Origin: Porphyra umbilicalis
Taxonomy: Eukaryota > Rhodophyta > Bangiophyceae > Bangiales > Bangiaceae
Direction of reading: 5' to 3'
DNA: 64,000 nucleotides
NCBI GenBank assembly: GCA_002049455.2
Contig: KV918923.1
Coordinates: forward strand, 1-64,000
Part shown: in pieces, positions 41,989-53,361 of the stretch
Numbering within the stretch: position 1 is the stretch's first letter
How the letters are laid out: the number at the start of each line of letters is the position of its first letter
Position numbers and translations under genes: made by a program
Notes under the pieces: model-generated
Databases searched by the model: none
The model's input: the letters and a program-made list of their open reading frames with translations, nothing else
What the model was told of the DNA's origin: nothing

Positions 41989-42835
41989 CCAGGAGGCGGC
42001 CAAGGCCAAGGCCGCCGCGACGCCCGCCGCCGACGGTCCGCCCGGCGGGGAGGGCGCCGCCGACGGCGACGGCGACAGCGGCAGCGGCGGCGCCGGCGGT
42101 GGTGCCACCGCCGCCGACGGCGCCGCCGCCGGTGCCGGCAAGGGCCTGGTGCCGCCCGCGGGAGCGGCCAACGGGTCGGCGCCCGGGCACGATGAGAACT
42201 TTTGGAAGTGGTTCCAGCAGACCAAGGGCGCGGAGCACAAGGACGCGTCCAAGGCGGTGCGGTGCCCCCCCGGCGACACGCACCGGCTGTGCGAGACCTT
42301 TTACAAGTACCTCCGCAAATACAAGATCCGCACCGTCCTCGACGCGAGCTGCGGCGCCAACGTGGCGTGGATGCCCGCCGTGCTCCGGCAGGTCGGCTCG
42401 GAGCTGTGGGGCTTCCGCTACTACTGCATGCACGCCGGGGCGGGGGCGGAGGACGGGGCCGAGGCGGCCAAGGTGGCGCTCTCCCCCTTCCCCTTTGTCG
42501 AGTTTGTCCGGTCCGAGTGGTGGCACGGCGGCTTCCCCGACGGCCTCGACTTGGTCTTTTGTTGGGATGTGCTCCCGCACACCGCCTATGGGCGGGTGTG
42601 GAGCTTTTTTGTGCTCGCGCGCAAGCACGGCGTCAAGTACCTGCTCTTTGACAACTACCCGGGGCTCCTCAACAACCCGTCGCCCAAGCGCAAGTTTATC
42701 AACGTGCGCAAGCACCCGTTCAAGTTCCCGGCCGCCAAGGAGGTTGTGCAAAACGTGACCGAGCCGGGCGAACACATCAAGCGGCAGCTGCTGTTTTACG
42801 AGACGGACGCGCTGCCCGAGCACCTGACCACGTAG
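40894..42835 (+). CDS. Single-pass membrane protein with a methyltransferase-like domain
   Basis: Start ATG 40894 (MNPNDDYSCGSDD). A basic, Gly-rich cytosolic-type N-terminus of about 140 residues precedes one hydrophobic segment (LLRAASAVALLYLLLFQM), suggesting a type II membrane protein such as a Golgi enzyme. A long Ala/Pro/Lys-rich stem follows, with frame changes at G runs at 41400-41418, near 41490-41520, 41600-41606 and 41706-41723. The final domain is unbroken: NFWKWFQQTKG, the nucleotide-binding strand IRTVLDASCGANVAWMPAV, DLVFCWDVLPHTAYGRVW and KYLLFDNYPGLLNN, ending in the stop at 42833. The strand order fits a class I S-adenosylmethionine fold, though the glycine motif is only partly conserved (DASCGAN). 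The substrate is unknown. Confidence 0.55.
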
Positions 42836-43229
42836 GTCGGGCGCGTGCGGGGGGGCGGGGGATGCGGGGCGCCGCCCGAGTGTATATAGGTTGTGTTTCT
42901 TGGGGCGTGTGGGTTTTTCTCGGGCTGTGGTGCTGCAGGGGGGGAGCGGGGGGGAGTCTTGGGTCAAGGTGTGTGTTGCTGGTTGCATCCATCCTCCTTG
43001 TTACTCGTCGGTGCAGCTGTGTGCGTTTGTCTGCCTGGGTGTTTGCCGCGGTCGAGCTGGGGTGCGCCCTTTCCCACCTGCTGCCGCCACCAGTGGTTTG
43101 ACTAAAATTTAGGCGCCGCGTACGTGCCCCACTCGGTCGGGCAGCACCGCCGACCGCACGGGCGGGCGGCCAACCGGCGGTCGCTCATGCACACGCAGCG
43201 TTTTTCACGCGGGGACCCGACCGTGTCGC
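42836..43229. other. Intergenic 3' region
   Basis: TG-rich 3' flank of the methyltransferase-like gene. No gene seen. Confidence 0.4.
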
Positions 43230-44075
43230 TCACAGACGGTCCGCGAGACACACCTCACTGCGTGGGTGGTCGGACCTCCCCCGCCGCCCCCCCGCCCACC
43301 GCCTCTGCCGCCCAAGCGCCCGCCGCCTAGGCGGCACACTTGTGGGCGGTACACACACGCCGCTCGACGCGTCGCAGTCGGAGTGGTGCCAACACAGCGC
43401 GTCGCGGCGCTTGCGCAAGGTGCACGGGGACACGTCGTAGCGGCACGTCGGGCAGGTGGTGCCGCAGCCGCTCTGACCAGACAAGTCCGCGGCGGCCTCG
43501 CAAAAGAGGCTGCCGTCGCAACACTCGCCGGCGCCAGCTGGCACTGCCGGTGGGGCCACGGGCGCACGGGGCCCCCGTCGCGGCTGCTGGACGGCGGCGT
43601 GACGCCCGCCGCGGCGCGGAGCCGCGGCGGCGTGACGCAGGCGCTGGGGCGGTGGCGGTGGCGCGCTGTGGCGCGGGCGTGCAGAGAGCGTCTGGCGGGC
43701 GGCGGGGGAGGAGGGGGGTTGGGGAGGGGGGATGGGCGATCCATGGACGAGGCGCGGAAAGCATGGGCGGTGTCTGTGGCGGCGCCCCGCCGCGTGGGGG
43801 CGGCGCAGCGTGCCGACGGGGTGGCGCCGGCGCGCCGCGCGCCCCGCGGCCCATTGGCCGCCGTCAGCGCGGCGCGTGCGCGCCGGTCGGCGTGCCATCC
43901 CCGACGCGCGGCACCGCCCCCCGCCGTGCGCGCACGGGGGGGACGGGCGGCACGGCGCGGCCGGGGCGGGGCGGCGGGCGCGTCGCCCACGCAGCCGCGG
44001 CCGCCCGCTGCGGCGGCTGCCGGAAGGGACCACGTGGCCGCGCTGCCGTTTTGCAGGCGGGTCCGACGCGCCCAC
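43230..44075 (-). CDS. Hypothetical Cys-rich protein
   Basis: Tentative. The minus-strand frame has an unusual Cys-dense block at about 43330-43540: ECCDGSLFCEAAADLSGQSG, CGTTCPTCRYDVSPCTL and ALCWHHSDCDASSGVC. The spacing suggests a disulfide-rich extracellular domain. The sequence before it is Arg/Pro-rich and may be non-coding; an acceptor-like CAG directly before the Cys block suggests an upstream exon elsewhere. No family recognised and no signal peptide found in this frame. Confidence 0.3.
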   Translation of the reverse strand: MGASDPPAKRQRGHVVPSGSRRSGRPRLRGRRARRPAPAAPCRPSPPCAHGGGRCRASGMARRPARTRRADGGQWAAGRAARRRHPVGTLRRPHAAGRRHRHRPCFPRLVHGSPIPPPQPPSSPAARQTLSARPRHSAPPPPPQRLRHAAAAPRRGGRHAAVQQPRRGPRAPVAPPAVPAGAGECCDGSLFCEAAADLSGQSGCGTTCPTCRYDVSPCTLRKRRDALCWHHSDCDASSGVCVPPTSVPPRRRALGRQRRWAGGRRGRSDHPRSEVCLADRL

Positions 44076-45174
44076 GGACGGGCTCGCGCCGCCACAGGGT
44101 TGTACCTCATCGGGATCTCGTCATTTCCCCGCACGAGGTGGGGCCGTACTGTGGGGCGTCCCTCGCCGAGCCACCACGGCATGAACCCTGCGGCCGATGG
44201 TCATAGCCGTGCCTTTCTTTTGTACGAGGTCTCATTTGATCGGTAGCAGCCCGCAGTGCCCACTTGCTTCGTAACTGCGAGCCGGTCCTCCCTCCCGCGC
44301 CCATTGCTGATCCCGAGCGCGCCGATCGCCCTCGACCTTCCCGACCAGAAGACGATCGGTGCCATGACCATCGCCTGAACCTCTCATAGACGCTGACCAT
44401 GACGCCGCTGTACCGCCGCCGGAAGCTTCCAGAGTCCCCTGCCCCGCCGATCCGCCTCCACTCCACGGTAGGGCACGGCCATGCCCAGAGACCCACACCG
44501 TGGCGTCACCACACCGCAGTGACCTGACAACAAGGTGCTTCCACAAGATCTGCAACTGGTGGAGCTCCACTTGTGAGTCCCAAGCGTGCCCCGCACGCGC
44601 CACGGCTCGCCTGCGCCGACATTGACAGCCGTCGCCGCATGCAAAACAAAAAAAATGAGGCTACAGTCTGCTTTTTTGGACCATTGGTTGCGCAACAGAC
44701 CCCCGTGTGGACGGCTACGGAGCGCCCTCGGGCGGGTCCCCCATGATGGAGGACCGCCACGGATCACTTGGCTGGGACGATTGGACGACAGCTCGGTTGG
44801 GGGTGCAAAATCACGACAGCGTCGACAGCAGAAATGGACGGCTGCGGGCGCGCCCGTCTCGCGCAAGGCCGCTGTCTGCCGCCAATCTCGGCGGTGGCGT
44901 CGGGCGGTGCCTGCCCGACAACGACGGGCGGGTCACACGCACCCTGGAGCGCGGTACGCTTGTGGCCCACGCGTGGACGGCAGGTGCGCGCGTGCCGCAA
45001 CGCCGCGCACGCGTGCCAACAGGCGGTGGGTCCGTCGGCCGCGCCCTTTTCGCCAGCAACAGCGCCGTCCACCGTGGTGTGCCAAGTTCGTCACGCGGGT
45101 GCTCCCTGGCTGATACGTACGTGCATGCCCCCCTTGCAGACTTACGCTCCGAGTGCGCGCGTCGCCCGGCGGCC
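44076..45174. other. Intergenic; 5' flank of the BAR-like gene
   Basis: No domain-bearing frame on either strand; GC is mixed. It ends at the TATA box at 45175. Confidence 0.4.
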
Positions 45175-45181
45175 TATAAAG
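45175..45181 (+). promoter_or_regulatory. TATA box of the BAR-like gene
   Basis: TATAAAG 195 bp before the ATG at 45370. Between them is a pyrimidine-rich leader ending in a run of about 16 C just before the start codon. Confidence 0.6.
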
Positions 45182-45369
45182 TGTGTCACCCGACCTTTTT
45201 AGGAGCAGCCCTGTCCATCCTGCACACACGGACCAACGTCGCCACTGCCAAACCAAACGATCGCCCACCCAGCCGCCCTTGCCGCACGCCGACAAGTCGT
45301 CCGCTCTCCTTCCCGTCTACCCCGACGCCGTTCCTCTTCCTTCCCCCCCCCCCCCCCCCGCTTTGCACC

Positions 45370-46122
45370 ATGCATTGCCTCAAGAAGACCGTGGCGTCGG
45401 CGACCCTCCCGTCGGAAACCGACGAGGCGTACACGGAGCTGCGCACCAACCTCACCCGCACCAAGGCGGACCTCTCCACCGCCCTGTCGATGCTGCAAAA
45501 GTCGGAAAAAGCGTGGATGAAGGTGCTCTCCACCGCCGGCGCCTTCTCCACCGCCGTTGCGAAGTATGACGGAGAGAGCCCGACGCTCAAGAAGCACCTC
45601 GGCGACGCGGCGGCCGCGATGGGGGAGCTCGGTGACAAGGCCGGCGCCGCGGGCGCCAATGGCCTGACGCCCCCCGACGCGCCGCAGGCGGCGCTCGTCC
45701 GCCGCGTCAAGACGTACGTGTCGGAAATCGCGGCCGTCGAAGCCGAGTACACCAAAGTCGCGCGCGCCAACAAGGAGTACCAGCTGTACAAGAAGAAGGT
45801 GACGGCGCTCGACAAGAAGAAGGACAAGGTCGGGGAGGAGAAGCTCGGGCGGAATTATGAGAAGCTCGAGCGCGCCAAGGCCGACCACGCGGGCGTCCTC
45901 GACCGCGTCAAGCCGACCATGGAGCGCCTGTGGGCGGCGCGCGGGGACATGTACGAGGCGCTGTTTGTGTCCTACTGGCTCGGCGTGGACGTGAGCCTCA
46001 AGGCCGCCGGCGACGGGATGGCGCTGCCGCGCGCGTTTGCCAAGGAGCGCCAGGAGGGGCTCGTCGCCAAGGCGGCGGCCGGGTCTGAAGTCGCCCTCAT
46101 GCACTCGAGCAGCTCCAAGTGA
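45370..46122 (+). CDS. BAR-domain-like coiled-coil protein
   Basis: 250 residues, single exon, start MHCLKKTVASATLPSETDE. Nearly the whole chain is predicted helical with heptad-like patterning: ELRTNLTRTKADLSTALSML, LVRRVKTYVSEIAAVEAEYT, EYQLYKKKVTALDKKKDKV, then EKLGRNYEKLERAKADHAGV and TMERLWAARGDMYEALFVSY. This three-helix layout, with the basic middle and a final helix ending in an aromatic patch, matches BAR proteins, which bend membranes during endocytosis and trafficking. The length is that of a stand-alone BAR domain with no SH3 domain. The frame is intact. Confidence 0.65.
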   Translation: MHCLKKTVASATLPSETDEAYTELRTNLTRTKADLSTALSMLQKSEKAWMKVLSTAGAFSTAVAKYDGESPTLKKHLGDAAAAMGELGDKAGAAGANGLTPPDAPQAALVRRVKTYVSEIAAVEAEYTKVARANKEYQLYKKKVTALDKKKDKVGEEKLGRNYEKLERAKADHAGVLDRVKPTMERLWAARGDMYEALFVSYWLGVDVSLKAAGDGMALPRAFAKERQEGLVAKAAAGSEVALMHSSSSK

Positions 46123-46267
46123 GCGTGCGGCGGTGGAGGGGCCCGCGCCGTGTACGTAGTCGACGTGCTCGATGCTCTTTGCCCTTGTTTTTTTTTTTTC
46201 TTGCCCGCCAGGTCGCCGTACGACGTTGCATAGTTATGTATTTTTTCTCTGGTCACGTCGCCGCCGC

Positions 46268-47207
46268 CTACGCCTCCACCGCCAACAGGCGCCGCCGACC
46301 AGAGCCGCCGCCCTCCACCGCCGCCCAGCGGCGGCGCCCCGCCCGCGCCGCCGTGACGGCGAGGCGGGCCCCCCCGAGGACCGCAAGACGCACCTCGAGG
46401 ACAGCCCGCTCCCACAACCACCCCAGCCACGCCCGCCACCCCGACCGCCCGACGTGGCGCCCCGCCACCGCCGCGCGCGCATTGATGGCGACGCGCTCCA
46501 TCGGGGCGACGCCGCCGCCGAGGGCGGCAACGACCGAGTTGGCCGTCCCCGTCACCTTGAGCAACAACAGCACCTCGGCGGGGATGGCCGCGGCGGCGGC
46601 GGCGGCCGCCGCCCGCCGCGCCGACCGCGCGGCCTTGTCTTTGGGCACGGCACCGCCGGCGGCAGCGTCGGCACGGGCGGTGGGGGCACCCCCACCACCC
46701 CCATGCCCAGGGGCGGGCGGCAACCCGTTGGCGGCGGGGGCGGTTGCTGCCACGACGCCTCCCGTGGCCGCCCCGCGGTCGTCCCCCCCGTCGGGGTCCC
46801 CCCCCGGGGCGGCACCGCCGGCGCCGCCGTCGTTGTCGACAGCCGCCGCCGAAAGACGGTTGCAAACAGGTCGACCGCGTCGGCCGGCACGCCGAGCGCC
46901 GCCGCCGCCTCGGCGACGAGCGCCGGCCGCGCCGTCGCGAGGCCCACGTACAGGGTGCACAGGGCGCGGCGCGTGTCGGGCGTCAGCGACCGGTACGTGC
47001 CGTGGTCGAGGAGCACCAGCTGGTAGGGCACCCCGCCGGGGGGGGGGCGACGTCCCCATCGTCCCCACGCGGACCGCCGCCCGGGGGGGGGGGCGGTTGG
47101 CGGGGGAAAAGGGGGGGGGGGGGGGTGCAGCAGCCGCCGCGTGCGCTCCGCAAGGCTCGGCCGCCCCGCGGGCGGGGCGGCGGCCGCCGCCGACGCCGCT
47201 GCCGCTG

Positions 47208-47238
<31 letters not shown>

Positions 47239-48069
47239 GCCGGTGGCGGCGGGCGCCACCACCAGCGGCGCAATGAGGAGCGACGGGTCGCGCCGCCGCG
47301 GGGCGGCGCGCGCGTCGGCGCCGACCGCCGCGCCCGTCGCCTCGACGGGGCTGGCGGCGAGCGGCGGGGCGCCCCGCAGGCGCCGCAGCAGCGCCGCGGG
47401 GCTCGGCGCCTCGGCGGCGGCGGGGGGCGGCGGCGGCGGCGGTGGCGGCGTGCCGTCGGCCGGCGGCCGCCACGTGGCCGTGCCGCCCGGCACGTCTGGG
47501 CGGTCGGCCGCCACGCGGGGGGGGATGAGCCCCCCCCCCCCCGGGTGCACCCGGCGCCTCCGCCCCCCCCCCCGCCCCCGGGGTCGACGCGCACGAGGAC
47601 GTTGCCGAGGTGCAAGTCCCCGTGCACCCACCCGTCGACAAAAACCATCTGCGCAAACACCTCACACAAGCGCCGGCCGACGGCCCCCGGGTCGGGCTGC
47701 GCGTCGGCGCGCGCGGCGGTCCCCGCCGCCGCCTCCGCCGCGTCCGCCCCCGCCGCGGCAGCCACCCACTGGTCGCACCGCACGCCGCCGTCCACGTACT
47801 CCATGGTCAAGACGCGGCGGCCGGTGAGGGGCCACACGACGGCGGGCACGCGCACGGCGCCGCCCCAGCCCGCAAAGGCCGCGGCGGTGCGGTCCGCGTT
47901 GGCCGCCTCGGCCGCAAAATCCAACTCGCCGGCGAGGGAGTCGGCCATGGCGTCGACAAACCAGCGGAGGGAGACGCCACCGCCGCTGCCGCCGCCGGCA
48001 GTGCCCGCGCCGGCGGGGGCGGCGGCACCGCCATTGGCCCCGCCGCCGACGCTGCCGCCACCGCCACCC

Positions 48070-48107
<38 letters not shown>

Positions 48108-49282
48108 ACCAAACTGCCACTCGACGGCCGCCGCAACCGCACCGACGCAGCGCATATCCGCCGCCACGCGGCGGGCGAGCCCCGGGTACTGCACCTTGAC
48201 GGCCACAACGCGGCCGCCCTCCCCCCCCCCCCCCGCGCCACGGGCCCGACCACGCCCGGCGCGAGCACCGCGCGGTGGACCTGCGCCAAGCTTGCGGCCG
48301 CCACGGGCACCTCCTCAAAGGCGGCAAAGGCGTCGGCGAGCCCCCCCCCCAAGCCGAGTTCCGCCACAACCACCTCCCGCACCTGGTCAAACGGGCGGTA
48401 CGCCGCGCGGTCGTGCGCGCCCGCAAGCGCCGCCACGTACTCGGGGGGGAAGGAGCCGGCGCTCGACGACGCGACGGCTTGCGCGAGTTTGGTGTACACG
48501 GCCCCCTGGGCGGCCGCGAGGGCCCGGCACCGCTCCGCGCAGCGGCGGTGCACCGCCGACCGCGCCGCCACGTACGCGGGGGTGGTGTAGTCGGGGCCGT
48601 GGACCGCAAAGAGGAGGCGGTAGTCGGCCATGATGAGGGCGGCCGTCGCGGCGGTGCGCGCGGCGCGGACGGCGGTGATGAGGGAGGCGGTGAGGGAGGG
48701 GGGGGGCGGGGGGGGGTGGGGGGGCGGGGGCCACCGCCGAGCCGGGCGGCGAGCCGCGGGGGGGACCCCCCGACGCCGTCGCGGGCGCCACGGTTGCTGC
48801 CGCGTCGACGCGCGCGGCGAGCGTCGGCGGGGGGGGGGGGGGCGCCTCGGCTTCCGCCAACCACCCGCGGGACGCGGCCGCGTCCACGGCCACGGCGGTG
48901 ACGGAGAGGGCGCCCGCGGCGGCGGCGGCGACGCCACGCATGCGCATGCCGCGGAGGGGCGGGGGGGGATGGGGGTGGGGCGCCTGGGGGGGGCGGGGGG
49001 GGGCCGCCCCAAGGACCCCACCGACGGCGGCGGCGGCGGCGGCGGCGGCGGCGACGGCGGCGGCGGTGGCGGCGGTGGCGGCGGCGGCGGCCGAGCGCCG
49101 CCGGGGGCGGCACGCCCCCCGACGGCCGCCGCCAGTCCCGCCGCGGGCGGGCGGCGCCACGGGGGCGGCGCGGCGGCGGCGGCCGCCCGCGGCCACGGCC
49201 GTTCGGCGGCGGCGGCGGCGGCGCGGCGCCACCGGCGCCACGCGGCGGCGCCCGAGGTGAGGGTGCCGACGCAGGCGCACAT
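46268..49282 (-). CDS. ABC1/ADCK-family atypical kinase
   Basis: ABC1 kinases act in plastids and mitochondria in prenylquinone metabolism. From ATG 49282 (MCACVGTLTSG) an Ala-rich leader precedes QGAVYTKLAQAVA, the position of the family's KxGQ motif but with Ala for Gly. PPEYVAALAGAHDRA, AAASLAQVHRAV, the lysine strand VAVKVQYPGLARR, SLAGELDFAAEAANA and the catalytic loop GWVHGDLHLGNVLV (family HGDxHPGN) follow. Next come the metal-binding LLDHGTYRSL and a C-terminal ~200 residues. The blocks lie in several frames that switch at homopolymers near 48224-48236, 47521-47580 and 47040-47120. Single-residue repeats of Gly and Ala interrupt nearly every loop. Conservation of the motifs favours a working gene. 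Confidence 0.75.
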
Positions 49283-50286
49283 GGTCGGGGGGGGAGGGGG
49301 GGGAGGGGGGGCACCACGACCGGGGGGGGGGGGGTGGGTGGTGGCGCGTGGGCGAGGCGCGCCACTGCCGGTCGGCAGTGGCCGGTGGGGACGGGGCGGC
49401 GGCGGGCGCGGCAGGGGCGGTGCCCGTGGCGGTGGCGGGCGCGGCGCGCGAGCGACGGTGGCGGCGCGCGAGCACGGGCCGTCGGGCGGGGCCGTCGGTT
49501 GTAAGTATGGCGTCATCCATGGGGAAACCCATCCAAGTCAGCCCAAAACAGGACTTGTTCGCGAGGCACAAGGTGTACCTTTCAAGTTTGATCCTGTGAA
49601 CGAATATTGGCTGGTTCATCGCACTGGCAGGGAGATCGAGTGACCACGGCACGGGGCCATGACGGCAGAGCCCGATCGCGGTGCGGCGGCGCTGCATCGT
49701 GTGTCTCCCAACAACCAACCACCCACTCGAGCCACTGTTGCACCGTTGCAACATGCCTCTGCGCCCCCGTCCGCTCCAACTGCTCCACAACAGCTGCGTG
49801 CAACAGTATCCGTAGAACTATGGGGAGGGAACGGCGGTGCGCGGGCAATCATAGACCAGCACTGGGGGGCGAGTCGCGCCACCGTCCGTGCCAAAAAAGG
49901 GCGCGCGAGGCCGCCGTGCCATTGACAGACGCCTCTGCTGGAGCAGAGGCGGCGAGCGGTTGGTGGCGCAAAAAAACCAGCGTCGGCGACTCGACCGCCC
50001 ATCCTGACCGAGCCCCATGGTCCGCAGCTTTCCCCTCCACCCTGGAGAGCCACGTTTCCCAGTGCACGCGCAACCTTGATGTACTAAACGTGCCGACGCA
50101 CCAAACGACGCACTGCTACTCGCAACTGCCTCTGCCCCGCGCGCCGTACCGACGGACACGCACCCCACTCGACGGCACCCCCGGCTGCCACCGACGCGCC
50201 CGACGCCGCCCGCCGCCCGGCCGCCGCGCCGCCCAACCCCCCCCCCCCCCCACGCACGCCCCCCCCCCCCCCCGCAGCCCCCCGCC
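49283..50286. other. Intergenic; no gene recognised
   Basis: Flanked by the ABC1 kinase start and the 3' end of the large minus-strand gene. GC normalises between 49500 and 50100. C runs at 50230-50275. Open frames show no domains. Confidence 0.4.
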
Positions 50287-52776
50287 TCAACCGTCCCCCC
50301 CCACCACAGCCGCCGACGCTGCCGCCGCGGCGAGCGCCTCGTGGCGCGCGAGCACCAGCCACTCAACCACCCGCACGTCATTCACGTCGACGCGCGCGAG
50401 GCGGGGCCCCCCGAGCAGCGAATTCAACCGCAACACGAGCGCCTGCCCCGCCGCCGCGCCGCCGTCGACGCCCGCCGCCGCCCACAGCGCCGCCGGCGGG
50501 GAGCTGTTGGCGTAAAAGGCAGCGACGCCGACCGCCGCCGCGAGCAGCCGCCCCGCCGTGCGGGCGCAGAGGACGAGGGGCGGCGCCGCCGCGCGCGCGC
50601 GGCCGGCGAGCACCAGCGCCGCGAGGAGGTAGTCGGCGTGCACGCCCGCGGCGGCGAGGCGCAGCAGCAGCTCGCGCAGGGGCGGCGCGCCGCCTGCCGA
50701 CGGCGCGCCTGCCGCCGCCGCCGCCGCGTCGCCCGCGGGCGGCCCAAAAAACGCCGACGCGAGCGACGCGGCCGGCGGCGGCACCACGTCGGCCGCCGGG
50801 AGCACAATGGCAAAAAATGGGGTCGACGACAGCGCCTCCCGCGCGGCGGCGGTCGCCGTCTCGGCCGTCTCGCACGCGGCCGTCACCGCGTCGGCGGCAA
50901 CGCCCGTGCCCGCGAGCGCCGCGTCGAGGTCCACCTGCGCGTGCACCGCCGCCTGCGCGGCGGCGGCGGCGAGGGCCATCGTCGTCGCGGCGGCGGCCGC
51001 CACTTCCGCCGTCTCTGCATCGTCGGCAGACGCGGCCATGCGGCGGACGGTGTGGGACCACGCGGCGGTGGGGGCGCCTTCGGCTTCGAGGACGGCGGCA
51101 ACGACCGTCGCGAGCACCGTGGGGTCGTGCCGGAGGGACGTGGGCGTCGGGCCCCAGACGGGGCGGGGGGGGGGGAGGCGCCGGGCGGGGGGGCGCCGGC
51201 GGCCCCGGGGCGGGGGGTCGACGCCACGACCACGCCGGCCGCTGCCGTGTTGCCGTCGCCGCCCGCCCCTGGCGCTGAGCCTCTGTCACCCCCCGCCGTG
51301 GCACGCCCAAACGCCGCCTCTGCCGCCGCCGCCGCGGCGCCGGCGAGCGCCTCGTGGCGAGCCAGCAGCATCCACTCCATGACGCGCACCTCCCAAAAAC
51401 TCACCTGCCCGCGGGCTTGGCCCCCAAGCAACGCGTCGAGCGCATAGACGAGCTCGTGGGTGGTCGTACCGGCACTGCCGGCGCCAACGTCACCGCCACC
51501 GCCGCCACCGCCACCGCCACCGCCACCGCCACCGCCACCGCCACCGACACCGCCACCGCCACCGCCACCGCTACCACCACCGCCACCGCGCCCACCGTCC
51601 ACCCCCACCGCCGCCCACAGCCCCGGCGGCGGCTCGGTCGAGGCGTAGCCCATCGCCACCCCCACCCCCGCCCCCAGCAGCCGCTCCGCCGTCCACGGGG
51701 ACAGCGCGAGCGCCGGCGCCGCGTCGCGCGCGCGCGCCGCCAACAGCAACGCCGCCAGCACGAAATCCGGGTGCACCCCCGCGCCGACGAGGCGCCCGAG
51801 CAGCGCCCGCATCGACGGGGGCGGCGGGGCGGGCGCGTCCCCCCCCCCCCCCCCCCGCCCAGGGGCGGGGGGCGGAAAAAGACGGCCACGCCGGGCCCCG
51901 CCGCCGGCGGCCGCACCGCCGCGGCGGCCGGCACGGCGGCGACGGGAAAGGGCGCGGCGGCGAGCGCCCGCCGCGCCGCCGCCGCCTCAACGGCAGCGAC
52001 CGCGTGGGCGTTTGCCGACGCGGTGCCGCCGCCGTCGGCCGCGTTGAGCGTCGTGTCCAGGTGGTCTGCGGCGCCGACCGCCGCGGCGGCGGCGCGGAAG
52101 AGGGCGTCGGCGGCACGTGGTCGTGTTGGCGGGCGGGGGGGGTGACCCCCGCCGACGCGGCGGCGGTGGCGGCGGCGGCGGGTGCGGGTGCGGGTGCGGG
52201 GGCGGGTTCGGGTGCGGGTGCGGCGGCGGTGGCGGTCGGCACCGCCACGGGGCGGTGGTGGGCAAACCAGGGGGACGACGGGGAGCCTTCCGCGTCGAGG
52301 ACGGCGGCGACGACGCGCGCGAGCGCCTTGCCATTGTCGCGCAGCGACACGGGGGTGGGGCCCCAGGCGGCGGCCGCCGCTTCCACGAGCGTCCGGCGCC
52401 ACAAGCAGAGGTCCTCCCCATTGAGGCCGACGCGTGGCGGCGGTGGCGACGGCGGCGGCACCGGCGGCACCGCCGCCGTTGCCGCCAGTGCCACCACCCC
52501 GGCGCCCGCCGCCGCCGACGCCCGCCGCGCGCCGCCGTCGGTCGATCCAACAGTGGCGGTGGCCGTCGCGGCGCTCCCCTCCCAAACTTGCCGCGGCCGC
52601 CACTCAGAGGCGGCAAACAGCGGCGGCCTCGCCGCAATCGACCGCACGCGCGCAACGAGCGCCGACCGCGCGGCGGCGGCCGTGTCGGCGCCCGCCGCGT
52701 CGGTGCCGCCATAGCCCCACTTGTCCCACAAGCGGAGGGCCATGAGGGCCCACGTGACGCCCGCGCCGCTGCCGCT

Positions 52777-52811
<35 letters not shown>

Positions 52812-53316
52812 TGTTGCCGCCGCCGCCGCTGCCGCTACCGCCGCCGCTGTCGCCGCCGCCGCCGCTGCCGGCGCCGCCGCTGTTGCCGCCGCCGCCGCCG
52901 CCGCCGCCGCCGCTGTTGCCGCCGCCGCCGCCGCTGCCGCTACCGCCGCCGCCGCCGCCGCCGCCGGCGGGGCCGCCACTCGATGCTGGGGAGCCGACCG
53001 ACGCGGCGCCTTCGAGGCGCCGCTGCTGGCGCGGCGGCTGCAGCGTGTTGCCTTCCATCTCGTCCCCCGCGTCATTGATGCGGCGGCGGCTGGTGGCGGC
53101 GGTGGGATCTGCGGGCGCGCCGCCATTGCTGCCATTGCTGCCGCTGCCGCTGCCACCAACGACGCTGCCGTCGACGGCCGCCGCGGGCTCGACGCCACGG
53201 CCACGGCCGCCGCCGCCGCCGTCAACGGCCGCCACCGGCTTGACTTCATCCCCGCCGCCGCCGCCACCGCCGCCATCCCCGTCGCGGCCCGCCACGGGCG
53301 CCAGCGCGTCGGTGTT

Positions 53317-53361
<45 letters not shown>

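Noticed and set aside
42880..42889. TATATA-like sequence as a promoter
   Set aside because: It lies in the 3' flank of the methyltransferase-like gene with no start codon or gene following at a suitable distance.
40433..42988. 851-residue minus-strand open frame
   Set aside because: Antisense to the methyltransferase-like domain, with no recognisable motif.
46744..48633. 629-residue plus-strand open frame
   Set aside because: Antisense to the ABC1 kinase motifs; Pro/Arg/Ala only.
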